Below the pieces are notes generated by a model. The model was not told where the DNA came from. It saw only the letters and a list, made by a program, of their open reading frames with translations, and ran no database searches. This document shows, in pieces, positions 24,957 to 35,623 of a stretch of DNA of 64,000 nt (the first letter of the stretch is position 1; each line of letters starts with the position of its first letter). Position numbers and translations under genes: made by a program. Location of the stretch: positions 1,207,001 to 1,271,000 of the forward strand of contig NC_013854.1 in NCBI RefSeq assembly GCF_000010725.1, written 5' to 3'. The DNA comes from Azospirillum sp. B510 (lineage in GTDB: Bacteria > Pseudomonadota > Alphaproteobacteria > Azospirillales > Azospirillaceae).

Positions 24957-27029
24957 TCACGCCGCCCGGATCTTCGCGATGAAGTCGGCGACGTCGCGGC
25001 GCAGCCCGTCGGCGTTGTGTTTCAGCGCGTCGGCCATCGACAGCACCTCCTTCGCCATCGCGCCGGCGCGGCTGGCCTGGGTGCCGACCAGGGTGGCGCT
25101 GTGCGAGACCTGTCCGGTGCCGTCGGCGGCCTGACGGACGTTGCGGCCGATCTCCGCGGTGGCGGCGTTCTGCTCCTCGACCGCGGCGGCGACGGCGGAG
25201 ATGTTCTCCTCGATCCGGGTCACGGTGCCGCCGATCCCGCCGATGGCGGTGACGGTCTGGCTGGTCGCCGACTGGATTTCCGACACCTTGGCGGTGATGT
25301 CCTCGGTCGCCCTGGCGGTCTGGTTGGCGAGCTGCTTCACCTCCTGCGCCACCACGGCGAATCCCTTGCCGGCCTCGCCGGCCCGCGCCGCCTCGATGGT
25401 GGCGTTCAACGCCAGAAGATTGGTCTGGCCGGCGATGTCGGTGATCATCCGCACGATCTCGCCCACCTGCCGGGCGGCGTCGTCGAGGGCGGCGATGACG
25501 TCGGCGGCGCGCCTGACGTCGCCGACCGCCTTTTCCGCCATCTCGGTCGAGCCGGCCATCTGGCGGCCGATCTCGGCGATGGAGGCGGTCAGCTCCTCCG
25601 CCGCGGCGGCGACGGCCTGGACATTGTCGGATGCCCCCTCCGACGCGTGGGCGACCGACAGCACATGGTGCTCGGTGTCGGAGGCGATGACGCTCATCTG
25701 CTCGGCATTGCCGCGCAGGCCGTCGGCGGCGCCGGCCAGCTCCTCGGCCATCCGTTCGATATGGCGGTCGAACTCCGCCACCAGCCGTTCCAGCCGCTCG
25801 GCCTCGCGCAGGCGCTCCCGCTGCTGCCGCTGCTGCTCGGCGGAGAGGCGGTCGGCCTCGGCGAGGCTCAGGCGGAACTGGTCGAGGCTGCGGGCCATGG
25901 CGCCCAGCTCGTCGGCCCGGCCGGCGCCGTCGATGGTCAGCGCGCGCTCGCCCGATTCCAGCCGGGCCATGTCGCCGTTCAGCCGCGCGATGGGCCGGGT
26001 GATGTTGCGGGCGACCAGCAGGGCGATCGCCGTCATCGTCGTCAGCAGGACCACCAGACCGGCGGCCATCCAGGTCAGCCGGGTCATCGACTCCCGGACG
26101 TCCTGGTTGGCCAGCGTGATGAGGTCGCCGGCCACGCGGGTCTCGACGCCGCGCAGCATGTCGATGGTGACGGTGATGGTGTCGAACCATGTGCCGGCAT
26201 CGACGCCCTGGCCGCCGCCGCCATAGGCCGACGCGATGCCGATCCGCCGCATCCGCTCCACCTCGGCGATGGCCGGTCCGGCGAGGGTCTGGTCGTAGAA
26301 GCGGGCCTGCTCCGCCGTCAGCATCGCCTTGAGCCCGATCGTCAGCGCCTTGTATTCGCCCGACAGCTCGATGAAGCGTTCATGGGCGTCGGCGGGGAAG
26401 CGGTCCTTGCGGAAGGCGGCGCCGCCGATGGCGCGCTGCTGGCCCAGCCGCTCCTTCGCCTCGGACAGGGCGATCATGGCCTCGGCGGCGCGCAGCTGGT
26501 CGCTGTCGTCGGACAGGATGCGCGCCTGTCCGGCGGCGTCCAGCAGCTTGCGGATCATGACGGTATAGCTCTTGACCACCTCCATCGACGATTGCGACAG
26601 CCCGTCGACGCCGGAGCGCAAAGCCGCCAGCTGCGACAACGCGTCGCGGGCCTCGCCCATCGCGCCGGCGACCCGGGGGTCGCGGATGCGGGTGTCGGCG
26701 AATTGCCGCGACAGGTCCGTCAGCCTGGCGTCGGCCGCCGTCCGCACATTCGTCATGCGGCGGCGGTCCTCGTCCAGCTTGGCGCTGAGGAAGATGGAGG
26801 AGGACCCGCGCTCCTTCTGCAACTCGTGCACCAGACTGGTCATGTCGACCGACAGGCGGGTGACGGCGGCGAGATCGGCGGCCCGGCGGCTGGCTTCGAG
26901 CTGTTCCCACACCAGCAGGGACGACAGGACCACGACACCCGCCATCGGGACCGAGAGGGCGAGCACGAGCTTGCGCGTGAAGCGCATGTTGCCGAGCAGG
27001 CGGTCGGCAGCCTTGAGAAGCGAGGTCAT
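24957..27029 (-). CDS. Methyl-accepting chemotaxis protein with NIT sensor domain
   Basis: 690 residues. A membrane helix (about 18-42) leads to a periplasmic region of about 270 residues that fits the nitrate/nitrite-sensing NIT domain ([55 protein letters not shown]). A second helix (about 325-346), HAMP and the MCP domain follow, with the hairpin [20 protein letters not shown]. It should feed the chemotaxis kinase and may sense nitrogen oxyanions, but the ligand is a family-level guess. Unlike the Aer-like receptor it has no PilZ tail. The toxin-antitoxin pair is downstream. Confidence 0.9.
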   Translation of the reverse strand: MTSLLKAADRLLGNMRFTRKLVLALSVPMAGVVVLSSLLVWEQLEASRRAADLAAVTRLSVDMTSLVHELQKERGSSSIFLSAKLDEDRRRMTNVRTAADARLTDLSRQFADTRIRDPRVAGAMGEARDALSQLAALRSGVDGLSQSSMEVVKSYTVMIRKLLDAAGQARILSDDSDQLRAAEAMIALSEAKERLGQQRAIGGAAFRKDRFPADAHERFIELSGEYKALTIGLKAMLTAEQARFYDQTLAGPAIAEVERMRRIGIASAYGGGGQGVDAGTWFDTITVTIDMLRGVETRVAGDLITLANQDVRESMTRLTWMAAGLVVLLTTMTAIALLVARNITRPIARLNGDMARLESGERALTIDGAGRADELGAMARSLDQFRLSLAEADRLSAEQQRQQRERLREAERLERLVAEFDRHIERMAEELAGAADGLRGNAEQMSVIASDTEHHVLSVAHASEGASDNVQAVAAAAEELTASIAEIGRQMAGSTEMAEKAVGDVRRAADVIAALDDAARQVGEIVRMITDIAGQTNLLALNATIEAARAGEAGKGFAVVAQEVKQLANQTARATEDITAKVSEIQSATSQTVTAIGGIGGTVTRIEENISAVAAAVEEQNAATAEIGRNVRQAADGTGQVSHSATLVGTQASRAGAMAKEVLSMADALKHNADGLRRDVADFIAKIRAA

Positions 27030-27345
27030 GTCATCTCTCCACCAGAACAGGGCAAATTAATACCTAAGAGTCGCCGTCAGGCACCTAAGGACCGTTCCGA
27101 GCTGCGAGGGTATGAAAGCTAATCGGTTAAGACACAGTTAGGTTTAACCGCGATTTTGTTGAGGGGATCGCTCGGCCGGCCGGCCGGGAGAGCCGCGCCG
27201 GCCAGTCGGGGGAGCAAGCGTGGCCGCTGTGGTCCGGAGCGCGAAATTTGCCTCGCTTCCGTCGCGTCGGGGCGGTAGAACGTCAGTCCCGGTCCGCAGG
27301 TCTCTTGGGTTCGTGGCGTGACCGGAGCGGTCTTCCGGAGCGTCC
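27030..27345. other. Divergent promoter region with dyad
   Basis: 316 bases between the divergent NIT-receptor and aminotransferase genes. It contains the dyad CGGTTAA-N13-TTAACCG (27124-27150) and a GC-rich tract of repeated CGGCC (27175-27205). No gene is seen. Confidence 0.55.
27124..27150. promoter_or_regulatory. Inverted repeat CGGTTAA-N13-TTAACCG
   Basis: Seven-base arms at 27124-27130 and 27144-27150, about 95-120 bases upstream of the NIT-receptor start. Within it, TTAA-GACACAG-TTAG (27127-27141) is one base away from the CtrA consensus TTAA-N7-TTAA. It looks like a regulator-binding site; the regulator is not known. Confidence 0.45.
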
Positions 27346-28619
<1,274 letters not shown>

Positions 28620-28620
<1 letters not shown>

Positions 28621-29924
28621 TGCCGAACGCCCAGCAAGCCCCCCTGAAAATCGCCGTCGCCGGCCTCGGTACGGTCGGCGCCGGCGTCCTGAAGCTGCTG
28701 GACACCCAAGCCTCGCTGATCGAACGGCGCTGCGGCCGCCGGATCGAGGTGGTCGCGGTCAGCGCCCGCTCCAAGGGCAAGGACCGCGGCGTCGATCTGT
28801 CGGCGGTCCAATGGTTCGACGATCCGGTCGCCATGGCGGCCCAGTCCGGCGCCGATCTGGTGGTCGAGCTGATCGGCGGCTCGGAAGGGCCGGCGCGTGA
28901 CACCGTCGCCACCGCGATCGAGACCGGCAAGCATGTGGTCACCGCCAACAAGGCCCTGCTGGCCGTCCATGGCACCGGGATCGCCCGGAAGGCGGAAGCC
29001 GGCGGCCTGACCGTCGCCTTCGAGGCGGCGGTGGCCGGCGGCATCCCGATCATCAAGGGGCTGCGCGAGGGGCTGGCCGCCAACGGCGTGTCGGAGATCC
29101 ACGGCATCCTCAACGGCACCTGCAACTACATCCTGACGGAGATGCGGACCACCGGCCGCGACTTCGCCGATGTGCTGGCCGACGCCCAGGCGCTGGGCTA
29201 TGCCGAGGCCGATCCCAGCTTCGACGTCGACGGCATCGACGCCGCGCACAAGCTGGCGATCCTGGCCTCCGTCGCCTTCGGCACGGCGGTCGATTTCGCC
29301 TCCGTCTTCATCGAGGGCATCCGGCAGGTCTCGGCGGTCGATTTCGACTATGCCGACCAGCTCGGCTTCCGCATCAAGCTGCTGGGCATCGCCCGGCGCA
29401 CCGATGCCGGGATCGAGCAGCGCGTGCATCCCTGCATGGTGCCGAAGACCGCCCCCATCGCCTCGGTGGACGGCGTCTTCAACGCCGTGGTGGCCCAGGC
29501 CGACTTCGCCGACCGGGTGCTGTTCGTCGGCCGTGGCGCCGGCGCCGGCCCGACCGCGTCGGCGGTGGTCGCCGACCTGATCGACATCGCCCGCGGGCGC
29601 TCGACGCCGACCTTCGGTGTTCCGGCCGGGCTTCTGGGCGCCTCCACCCCCTCGCCGATGGAAGCGCGCCGCGGGGCGTACTACGTCCGCCTGATGGTGA
29701 AGGACCGCCCCGGTGTGATAGCGGATATCGCGGCGGCGATGCGCGACCAGGGCGTCTCGATGGAGCAGTTCCTACAGCGCGGCCGTTCGCCGGACGAAGG
29801 CGTTCCGGTGGTCCTGACCACCCATGACACCGACGAGGCGTCCATGCGGCGCGCCCTTGCGACCATCGCCGCCAGCGACACGGTTCTGGAGCCGCCGCGG
29901 ATGATCCGCATCGAGCAGTTCTGA
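28620..29924 (+). CDS. hom: Homoserine dehydrogenase
   Basis: 434 residues, the usual length of the ACT-containing form. It reduces aspartate semialdehyde to homoserine, the branch to threonine and methionine. The NAD(P) loop is VAGLGTVGAGVLK, the catalytic region has NKALLA, GGIPIIKGLREGL, LNGTCNYILTEM and FDVDGIDAAHKLAILA, and the C-terminus is an ACT domain (YYVRLMVKDRPGVIADIAA) for feedback control, probably by threonine. The ATG overlaps the upstream stop. glpX follows after 96 bases. Confidence 0.96.
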
Positions 29925-30020
29925 GCCGACCCGTTTCCGAACAGGACAGTCCTGACCTGCCCCGTTTCCCACCTAACCAAACACAGCCTGATACGACCGA
30001 AGAGTCGGGGGGAGCACACG

Positions 30021-31022
30021 ATGTCTACGCCGTCTACGCATGTCGATCTGTCCCATATGGACCGCAACCTCGCGCTGGAGGCCGTCCGCGTGACCGAGGC
30101 CGCCGCCCTGTCGGCCTCGCTGCTGATGGGCCGCGGCGACGAGAAGCTGGCCGACCAGGCCGCCGTCGATGCCATGCGGCAGGCGCTCAACACCCTCTAC
30201 ATCGACGGCACCGTCGTCATCGGCGAGGGTGAGCGCGACGAGGCCCCGATGCTCTACATCGGCGAGAAGGTCGGCGCCGGCATCGGCTCCGGCCCGAAGG
30301 TCGACATCGCCCTCGACCCGCTGGAAGGCACCACCATCTGCGCCACCGGCGGCCCGAACTCGCTGGCCGTCATCGCCATGGCGGAGGAGGGCGGCTTCCT
30401 GAACGCCCCCGACGTCTACATGGACAAGATCGCGGTCGGCGCCGGCCTGCCGGACAACGTCGTCGACCTGGACGAGACCCCGGCCAACAACCTGAAGGCG
30501 CTGGCCGCCGCCAAGGGCACCGAGGTGCAGGAGCTGCTGGTCTGCATCCTGAACCGTCCGCGCCATGCCGAGCTGATCGCCCGCGTCCGTGAAGCCGGCG
30601 CCCGCATCATGCTGATCAACGACGGCGACGTTTCGGGCGTCATCGCCACCAGCCAGGCCGGCACCGGCGTCGACATGTATGTCGGCTCCGGCGGCGCGCC
30701 GGAAGGCGTTCTGGCGGCCGCCGCCCTGCGCTGCATCGGCGGCCAGTTCCAGGGCCGCCTGTTGTTCCGCAACGACGACGAGAAGGCCCGCGCCGCCAAG
30801 TGGGGCGTCACCGATCTCGACAAGAAGTACAGCCTGCACGAGCTGGCGCGCGGCAACGTCATGTTCGCCGCCACCGGCGTGACCGACGGCGCCATGCTGA
30901 AGGGTGTCCGCCGGATTCCCGGCGGCGCCTACACCCATTCGGTGATCATGCGCTCCAAGTCGGGCACGGTCCGCTACATCGAGGCGCACCACAACCTGTC
31001 GCGCAAGCCGAGCGTGAAGTAA
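30021..31022 (+). CDS. glpX: Class II fructose-1,6-bisphosphatase
   Basis: 333 residues. It hydrolyses fructose-1,6-bisphosphate in gluconeogenesis and may act on sedoheptulose bisphosphate too. Family motifs are GRGDEKLADQAAVDAMR, VIGEGERDEAPMLYIGE, the metal-binding DPLEGTT and YVGSGGAPEGVLAAAAL. The order aminotransferase-hom-glpX is standard in alphaproteobacteria, where recJ usually follows; here recJ is absent and a terminator ends the unit. Confidence 0.96.
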   Translation: MSTPSTHVDLSHMDRNLALEAVRVTEAAALSASLLMGRGDEKLADQAAVDAMRQALNTLYIDGTVVIGEGERDEAPMLYIGEKVGAGIGSGPKVDIALDPLEGTTICATGGPNSLAVIAMAEEGGFLNAPDVYMDKIAVGAGLPDNVVDLDETPANNLKALAAAKGTEVQELLVCILNRPRHAELIARVREAGARIMLINDGDVSGVIATSQAGTGVDMYVGSGGAPEGVLAAAALRCIGGQFQGRLLFRNDDEKARAAKWGVTDLDKKYSLHELARGNVMFAATGVTDGAMLKGVRRIPGGAYTHSVIMRSKSGTVRYIEAHHNLSRKPSVK

Positions 31023-31044
31023 GCTTTAAGCTTCTCCAGGGAAG

Positions 31045-31079
31045 GGGCGCGCGGGAGAGTTTCCCGCGCGCCCTTTCTT
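31045..31079 (+). terminator. Rho-independent terminator after glpX
   Basis: GGGCGCGCGGGA (31045-31056) pairs perfectly with TCCCGCGCGCCC (31062-31073) over a 5-base loop, followed by TTTCTTTT. Confidence 0.93.
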
Positions 31080-31125
31080 TTACTCCTCACCGTCTGTCAT
31101 CGATGTCGGACGATGCAATTCCGGG

Positions 31126-33129
31126 TCAGTGCTTCCTGGTCTTCGTCTCTTCTATGCCGATCGCAGCCTGCGGATAGACCCCGACCTTGTTCCACAGGGA
31201 GCAATTGGCGGCGGTGTTCAAATCCGAAACCGGCATCCTTCTCTTGACGGCCTCGACGCTGACATTGAAGACGTTCAGCACCTTGCCGGTCTTCTTTTTG
31301 GGATCCTGATTGTAGGGTTCCAGACCTTGCACGGCGGTCGGATTCTTGGCGAAATCGGTCCACACCGTGGTCATCGCCGTCTCCAGCTTCCGGTCGTCGG
31401 GCGCCGGGGTCATGCCCGGCAGCGCGTCCAGGGTGCCGAAGACGTAGGGCAGTTCGTTACCATGGCACACGTTGCCGCTGCCGGGCAAGCAGGCCTCGAC
31501 ATAGTCCGTCGGGGACGTCCTGTAGATGTCGAACACCGGCGGCTGGGAGAACCAATAGCCATAGATCGGCGTGTTCGGACTGAATATGGCGGTGGTCAGG
31601 GCGGCCTGGTCGGCCATCGACAGGTTGGCGCAATGGAAGGCGAAATCGTTGATCAGGGAATAGGTGGTCTGGGCGGTCGAGTTGGTGACCGTGTTTTTGC
31701 CGTAATAGGACGGCGGCGGCGGTGGCGCCGGCGGGAAATAGGGGGTCTGGCCGGCGGTGTTCTTGTAGGTGATGATCTGCTGCCGGATCTCCTTGCTCCG
31801 GATCACATTGGCCAGCACCAGCTCATACTCGAGTTTGTCGAAATGGCCACCGGGTATGCTGGAGGCGATCTTCGCGGCGAAAAGCGCGCCCTCATTGGCG
31901 TTGGTGCCGAACATGAAGGGCTTCACCGGCATGCCCTGCGCATAGCCGGCCAGCGGCTGGGCGACGACCTGCGTCCCGTCCACATTCGGTGCCCAGGTCA
32001 GCGAATCGTTCAGCACGCTTGTGTCGGGCACCTGGTTCCTGCCATCCGGCACCTGGATATTCCGGAAGCCGTTCTGGGCCGCCTGGATCTTTTCGGGCGA
32101 TACCGACTGCAACCACTCCATGTTGCCGTCGCAACTGGCGTTGTTGTCGAAGCGTTGGCACAGCGAGGTGATGAAGTTCCCGCCCTGCGCCTGGGCCTGT
32201 TCCAGCGTGCGGTAGAGCGAGCCGACCGGATTGCTTTCCATGATCGCCGCCCGGAACAGCGAAGAGCTGGCCGGCGACGAGAACAGGTGGATACCGGTCG
32301 ACATGGCGCCGGCGCTTTCGCCGAACAGGGTGATCTTCTGCGGATCGCCACCGAACCTGGCGATGTTCCGCTGGACCCAGGTCATCGCATTGCGCTGGTC
32401 GATCAGGCCGAAATTGCCGTTGATGTCGATCGGGGGGCGTGGGGTCTGGTTGTTCTTGGCCGGGCCGGGTTCGACCTTGGCCGCCATGAAGCCGAAGGCG
32501 CCCAGCCGATAGTTCAGCGTGACGACGATGACGCCCTTGCGGGCGAGTGCCGCGCCGTCATAGACCGGCATGCCGCCGGATCCGGCGACGAAGGCGCCGC
32601 CATGGATGAACACCATCACCGGCAGATCGGGCGACGGGCTGTTCAGCTTGTCGGAGGGCGCCCAGATGTTCAGATACAGGCAGTCCTCGTCCGTCGGCGG
32701 CTGGTCCCAACTCTCCAGCTTCTGCATGCACTGGCTTTGGATGTTCACCGCCGCGACGGCCGGGGACGGCGGCCAGGACGCCGGCTCGCTCGGGCGCCAG
32801 CGGTTGGGTGGGGTCGGCGGTGCCGCCGTATAGGGAATGCCGAGGAACGAGACGAGAGGCGCGCTTTTCGAGGTCTCTTTTTTCGAGGTGTCGCTGTTCG
32901 GCACCGTGGCGCCGCACAACGCGATCGCCGTTTTGCTCTCATCGGTCCAAACCGCGTTCGGGGCTGACGCCGGGCATTGGGCCGACGACGGCAAGACCGG
33001 GTTGGGTGGGGCTTTCTTGTAGAGGGGCGGCGGCTCAATCGGCGTTATACAGGCCGAGGTCAGCAGCGGCAGCGCGAGGATCCCGGCGGAGACCAGGAGC
33101 TTCAGCGCCCGGGACGGGGCGGCATCCAT
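31126..33129 (-). CDS. Type-B carboxylesterase lipoprotein
   Basis: 667 residues, long for the family because of an extended lipoprotein leader and Pro-rich inserts. The start MDAAPSRALKLLVSAGILAL runs into the lipobox LTSAC, so it is an exported, lipid-anchored enzyme. The alpha/beta-hydrolase motifs are the oxyanion loop VFIHGGAFVAGS, nucleophile Ser272 in FGESAGAMS, acid in TNANEGALF and His556 in CHGNELPYVFG. A Pro-rich stretch (PYFPPAPPPPPSYY) sits in the C-terminal half. Substrate unknown. It sits where recJ is usually found after glpX, on the opposite strand. A TGTGAC/GTCACA dyad lies upstream of its start. Confidence 0.9.
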   Translation of the reverse strand: MDAAPSRALKLLVSAGILALPLLTSACITPIEPPPLYKKAPPNPVLPSSAQCPASAPNAVWTDESKTAIALCGATVPNSDTSKKETSKSAPLVSFLGIPYTAAPPTPPNRWRPSEPASWPPSPAVAAVNIQSQCMQKLESWDQPPTDEDCLYLNIWAPSDKLNSPSPDLPVMVFIHGGAFVAGSGGMPVYDGAALARKGVIVVTLNYRLGAFGFMAAKVEPGPAKNNQTPRPPIDINGNFGLIDQRNAMTWVQRNIARFGGDPQKITLFGESAGAMSTGIHLFSSPASSSLFRAAIMESNPVGSLYRTLEQAQAQGGNFITSLCQRFDNNASCDGNMEWLQSVSPEKIQAAQNGFRNIQVPDGRNQVPDTSVLNDSLTWAPNVDGTQVVAQPLAGYAQGMPVKPFMFGTNANEGALFAAKIASSIPGGHFDKLEYELVLANVIRSKEIRQQIITYKNTAGQTPYFPPAPPPPPSYYGKNTVTNSTAQTTYSLINDFAFHCANLSMADQAALTTAIFSPNTPIYGYWFSQPPVFDIYRTSPTDYVEACLPGSGNVCHGNELPYVFGTLDALPGMTPAPDDRKLETAMTTVWTDFAKNPTAVQGLEPYNQDPKKKTGKVLNVFNVSVEAVKRRMPVSDLNTAANCSLWNKVGVYPQAAIGIEETKTRKH

Positions 33130-33444
33130 GTCGGTTCCTTTTTTGAGGTTGTGAACCCCCTACAATCTTCTTGCGCGAGAATGCCGGAACAACAAATAAG
33201 TTGTGACGAACAAAGTCACATTCATGCTATTTGAAATAGATTTCATGTGGATGCATTTTTGGGCGCCACCGCCCGGTGCCGCCAAGGAGGGCAGCCGCCC
33301 CGCCCCCCCTTCATTCGCATACCGGCTTTCCATCGCATAGGCGCAGGGCTGACGCCGTCCCATCGCAGGGGGTGGGTCATTGATTTCATGGTCGCGAAAG
33401 GCAAAATGGCGCCATGTAATCAAGATCGAAATCGGGAGATCGTC
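33130..33444. other. Divergent intergenic region, AT-rich near esterase start
   Basis: 315 bases between the esterase and the DUF1127 gene. It holds the dyad at 33202-33220 and AT-rich sequence to 33245, which should contain both promoters. No gene is seen. Confidence 0.5.
33202..33220. promoter_or_regulatory. Perfect dyad TGTGAC-N7-GTCACA
   Basis: TGTGAC (33202-33207) and GTCACA (33215-33220), 73 bases upstream of the esterase ATG. The half-sites resemble CRP/FNR-family sites, but CRP needs N6 between TGTGA and TCACA and here it is N9, so a different dimeric regulator is more likely. Confidence 0.45.
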
Positions 33445-33657
33445 ATGGCCTACTCTTCTACAAATGCCACGTCCGGCGAAATGTTCGCAACCGGAACAAA
33501 GGAAAGCACCTTCATGCTGCGCGTCGTTCACTGGGTGCGCGACCGGGTTGAACTTCACCGTGCGGAAAGTGAGCTGCGTCAAATGTCCGATGCCGAACTG
33601 TCGGACATTGGCCTGACCCGTGGCGAGATCCACAACGCGGTGCGTCGCGGTTTCTGA
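33445..33657 (+). CDS. DUF1127 small basic protein
   Basis: 70 residues from the ATG at 33445, with GGGAG ten bases upstream. The C-terminal 45 residues are the DUF1127 (YjiS) domain: LRVVHWVRDRVELHRAESEL, LRQMSDAELSDIGLTRGEI and an Arg-rich end. Such proteins are frequent in alphaproteobacteria and have been tied to RNA turnover, small RNAs and phosphate or carbon metabolism in Agrobacterium and Rhodobacter. The gene is monocistronic and closed by its own hairpin. Confidence 0.88.
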   Translation: MAYSSTNATSGEMFATGTKESTFMLRVVHWVRDRVELHRAESELRQMSDAELSDIGLTRGEIHNAVRRGF

Positions 33658-33700
33658 GCCCCTGGAGATCAAAGGGGCCGCCTATCGAAGGGCTTGCCCC

Positions 33701-33726
33701 GGCCGCTCCAGCCGCGGCCTCTCTTT
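33701..33726 (+). terminator. Terminator after the DUF1127 gene
   Basis: GGCCGC (33701-33706) and GCGGCC (33714-33719) with a 7-base loop, then TCTCTTTT. The stem is short but the T-rich tail is good. Confidence 0.65.
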
Positions 33727-33738
33727 TGCCCGACTGCG

Positions 33739-33767
33739 GAAAGCCCCGGATGATTGCCGGGGCTTTC
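33739..33767. terminator. Second hairpin downstream of the DUF1127 gene
   Basis: GAAAGCCCCGG (33739-33749) pairs perfectly with CCGGGGCTTTC (33757-33767) over a 7-base loop. The symmetric A/T ends suit a bidirectional terminator. It may end a small transcript or back up the hairpin at 33701. Confidence 0.7.
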
Positions 33768-33782
33768 GCATATGTGCCGACA

Positions 33783-33880
33783 TTAACCTTTTCTTTACGG
33801 ACCCTGCCCATGCGGCGCATATGCCTGGGAGGGGTTGCGCGTTGCAGCATAGTTATGGTTAATGAACTTTAACATTAACC
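33783..33880. promoter_or_regulatory. TTAA cluster upstream of the hybrid kinase
   Basis: TTAA-CCTTTTC-TTTA (from 33783) is one base from the CtrA consensus TTAA-N7-TTAA. Further down, around 33858-33877, three TTAA motifs occur in 20 bases but with spacings of 6 and 2. The AT-rich cluster is the likely promoter region; CtrA binding is only a possibility. Confidence 0.3.
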
Positions 33881-33954
33881 CCGGTTCTGTTTGAAAATGG
33901 AAACGGGGTGCCTTCGGGACCCCCGCCATTCCCTGTGAGAGCCGTGGTCGAAGC

Positions 33955-35166
33955 ATGAGACTCATTCATCGCCTTCAGTCGCTGGAAGCGGAGCGCGATG
34001 CCGCCCGGGAGGAAGCCGAGCGCGCCAATCTCGCCAAGTCGAAATTCCTCGCCGCGGCCAGCCATGACCTGCGCCAGCCGCTCCAGGCCCTGTTCTTCCT
34101 GTCGGCGGCGCTGGCGCGCCATGTCGGCGACCACAGCGGGCGCGACCTGCTGTCCCGGCTCGACCAGGGGCTGGACACCATGAAGGGGCTGCTGGACGGA
34201 TTGCTGGAGGTGTCGCGGCTGGAGGCCGGGGTGGTGACGCCGGTGCTGGACGTCTTCGAGGTCGGCGAGCTCACCGATGCGCTGGATGCCGCCTATGGCG
34301 AGCAGGCGACCGCCAAGGGGCTGATCTGGCGGGTGGAGAGCTGCGAGGCGGTGTTGCGCAGCGACCGCGGCCTGTTGATGCGGTTGCTGCGCAATCTGGT
34401 CGACAACGCGCTGCGCTACACCGAAGCCGGCGCCATCCGCGTCCGTTGCCGCCTGGATGCCGGGCCGGATGGTGAGCGGCTGGCCATCGAGGTGCAGGAC
34501 ACCGGCATCGGCATTCCGCCCGAACATCTCGACCGCATTTTCGAGGAATTCCATCAGGTCGGCAATCCGGAGCGCGACCGGCTGCGCGGGCTGGGGTTGG
34601 GGCTCGCCATCGTGCGGCGGCTGTCGCAACTGCTCGATCATCCGGTGGAGGTGCGGTCGGTGCAGGGGCAGGGCTCCGCCTTCCGTGTCCTGGTGCCGCT
34701 CGCGCCGGCCCGCTTCCTGGCGGGCCGGGCGGGAGGGGCGGACAGGCCGCCGGCCATCGACCGGCCGCGGCTGGCCGTGCTGGTCGATGACGACGCGGTG
34801 GTGCTGCTGGGGTTGCAGACGGTGTTGACCGAATGGGGATTCCGCGTCGCCGCCGCCGACAGCGCCGACCGGGCGATGGACCGGCTGGAGGCGCTGGACC
34901 GGGTGCCCGACATCGTCATCGCCGATTACCGGCTGCGCGAGGGGCGGGTCGGCACCGAGGTGATCCGCCGGGTCCGCGAGCGTTATGGCGCGGAGGTGCC
35001 CGCCCTGATCCTGACCGGCGAGACCGGCGCCCAGACATTGGCCGACGCCTCGGCCCATGGCGTCGCGATCCTGCACAAGCCGGTGACCCCGCGCCAGCTC
35101 CAGGCCGAAGTGGATCGCCAACTGCGGATCACCCGCGACACCGATATGGCGCAAGCGGCGCAATAG
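33955..35166 (+). CDS. Soluble hybrid histidine kinase-response regulator
   Basis: 403 residues without membrane segment or recognisable sensor domain. A short coiled coil (residues 6-27) leads straight into HisKA with phospho-His in AAASHDLRQPLQALFFL, then HATPase_c (RNLVDNALRYTEAG, DTGIGIP, LGLGLAIV) and a C-terminal receiver with VDDDAVV, phospho-Asp in IVIADYRLREG and HKPVTPRQ. The layout is that of the C-terminal halves of large PAS-type hybrid kinases, so input may come from another protein. The upstream region has clustered TTAA motifs. No response regulator gene is beside it. Confidence 0.88.
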   Translation: MRLIHRLQSLEAERDAAREEAERANLAKSKFLAAASHDLRQPLQALFFLSAALARHVGDHSGRDLLSRLDQGLDTMKGLLDGLLEVSRLEAGVVTPVLDVFEVGELTDALDAAYGEQATAKGLIWRVESCEAVLRSDRGLLMRLLRNLVDNALRYTEAGAIRVRCRLDAGPDGERLAIEVQDTGIGIPPEHLDRIFEEFHQVGNPERDRLRGLGLGLAIVRRLSQLLDHPVEVRSVQGQGSAFRVLVPLAPARFLAGRAGGADRPPAIDRPRLAVLVDDDAVVLLGLQTVLTEWGFRVAAADSADRAMDRLEALDRVPDIVIADYRLREGRVGTEVIRRVRERYGAEVPALILTGETGAQTLADASAHGVAILHKPVTPRQLQAEVDRQLRITRDTDMAQAAQ

Positions 35167-35214
35167 ACCGGCCCGTCCGCCGGTCCACCCCACCGACCCG
35201 ATTCAGCGTGATCC

Positions 35215-35532
35215 TCAGATCAGCGCGCCCTGGCGCGCGTCCTCCTCCGACTCGCCGGCCGGCAGGCTGTCGCCATTGCCATGCCCGGTCATCATCGTCC
35301 GTCCGCTTTCCGTCAGGCGGCAGACCAGCCAATCCGGCTTCAGCGGATTCTCGAACCAGCGTTCCGCCCAGCCGGCCTTCAGGCAGGCCTCGACCGTCGC
35401 CTTCTTCACGCGCTGCCCGCGTTCGTCGAACAGCGGCAGCTTGCCGCCCGGCTGGTCCAGACCGCGGCGCAGCCACGCCCCCTGGACGTCGGACGGGGCG
35501 CTGCGGGAGGAGGAGCGGCGGGACTTGGCCAT
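35215..35532 (-). CDS. Hypothetical protein
   Basis: 105 residues from the ATG at 35532. Not recognised. The N-terminus is basic (MAKSRRSSSRSAPSD); the middle LPLFDERGQRVKKATVEACL and then WAERWFENPLKPDWLVCRLT, with ESGR, looks like a small winged-helix fold with a MarR-like wing, which would suit DNA binding. The tail is acidic. It is convergent with the hybrid kinase and divergent from the broken cutA. Confidence 0.65.
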   Translation of the reverse strand: MAKSRRSSSRSAPSDVQGAWLRRGLDQPGGKLPLFDERGQRVKKATVEACLKAGWAERWFENPLKPDWLVCRLTESGRTMMTGHGNGDSLPAGESEEDARQGALI

Positions 35533-35623
35533 CGGGGGGCGACTCTTGCGGGGGCTGTGGCAAACTGCGGGCATCCTACGCGAAAGCGCGATACAGATGC
35601 AGCGAAAAGGAGGGGGCTTCCCC

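Noticed and set aside
24957..27029. The NIT receptor as the sensor partner of a nearby two-component system
   Set aside because: It is a chemoreceptor with an MCP signalling domain and has no kinase; it works through CheA.
33202..33220. The dyad as a CRP site
   Set aside because: CRP sites have TGTGA-N6-TCACA; here the spacing is nine bases.
33858..33877. A CtrA box in the TTAA cluster
   Set aside because: Spacings between TTAA motifs are 6 and 2, not 7; kept only as an AT-rich promoter patch.
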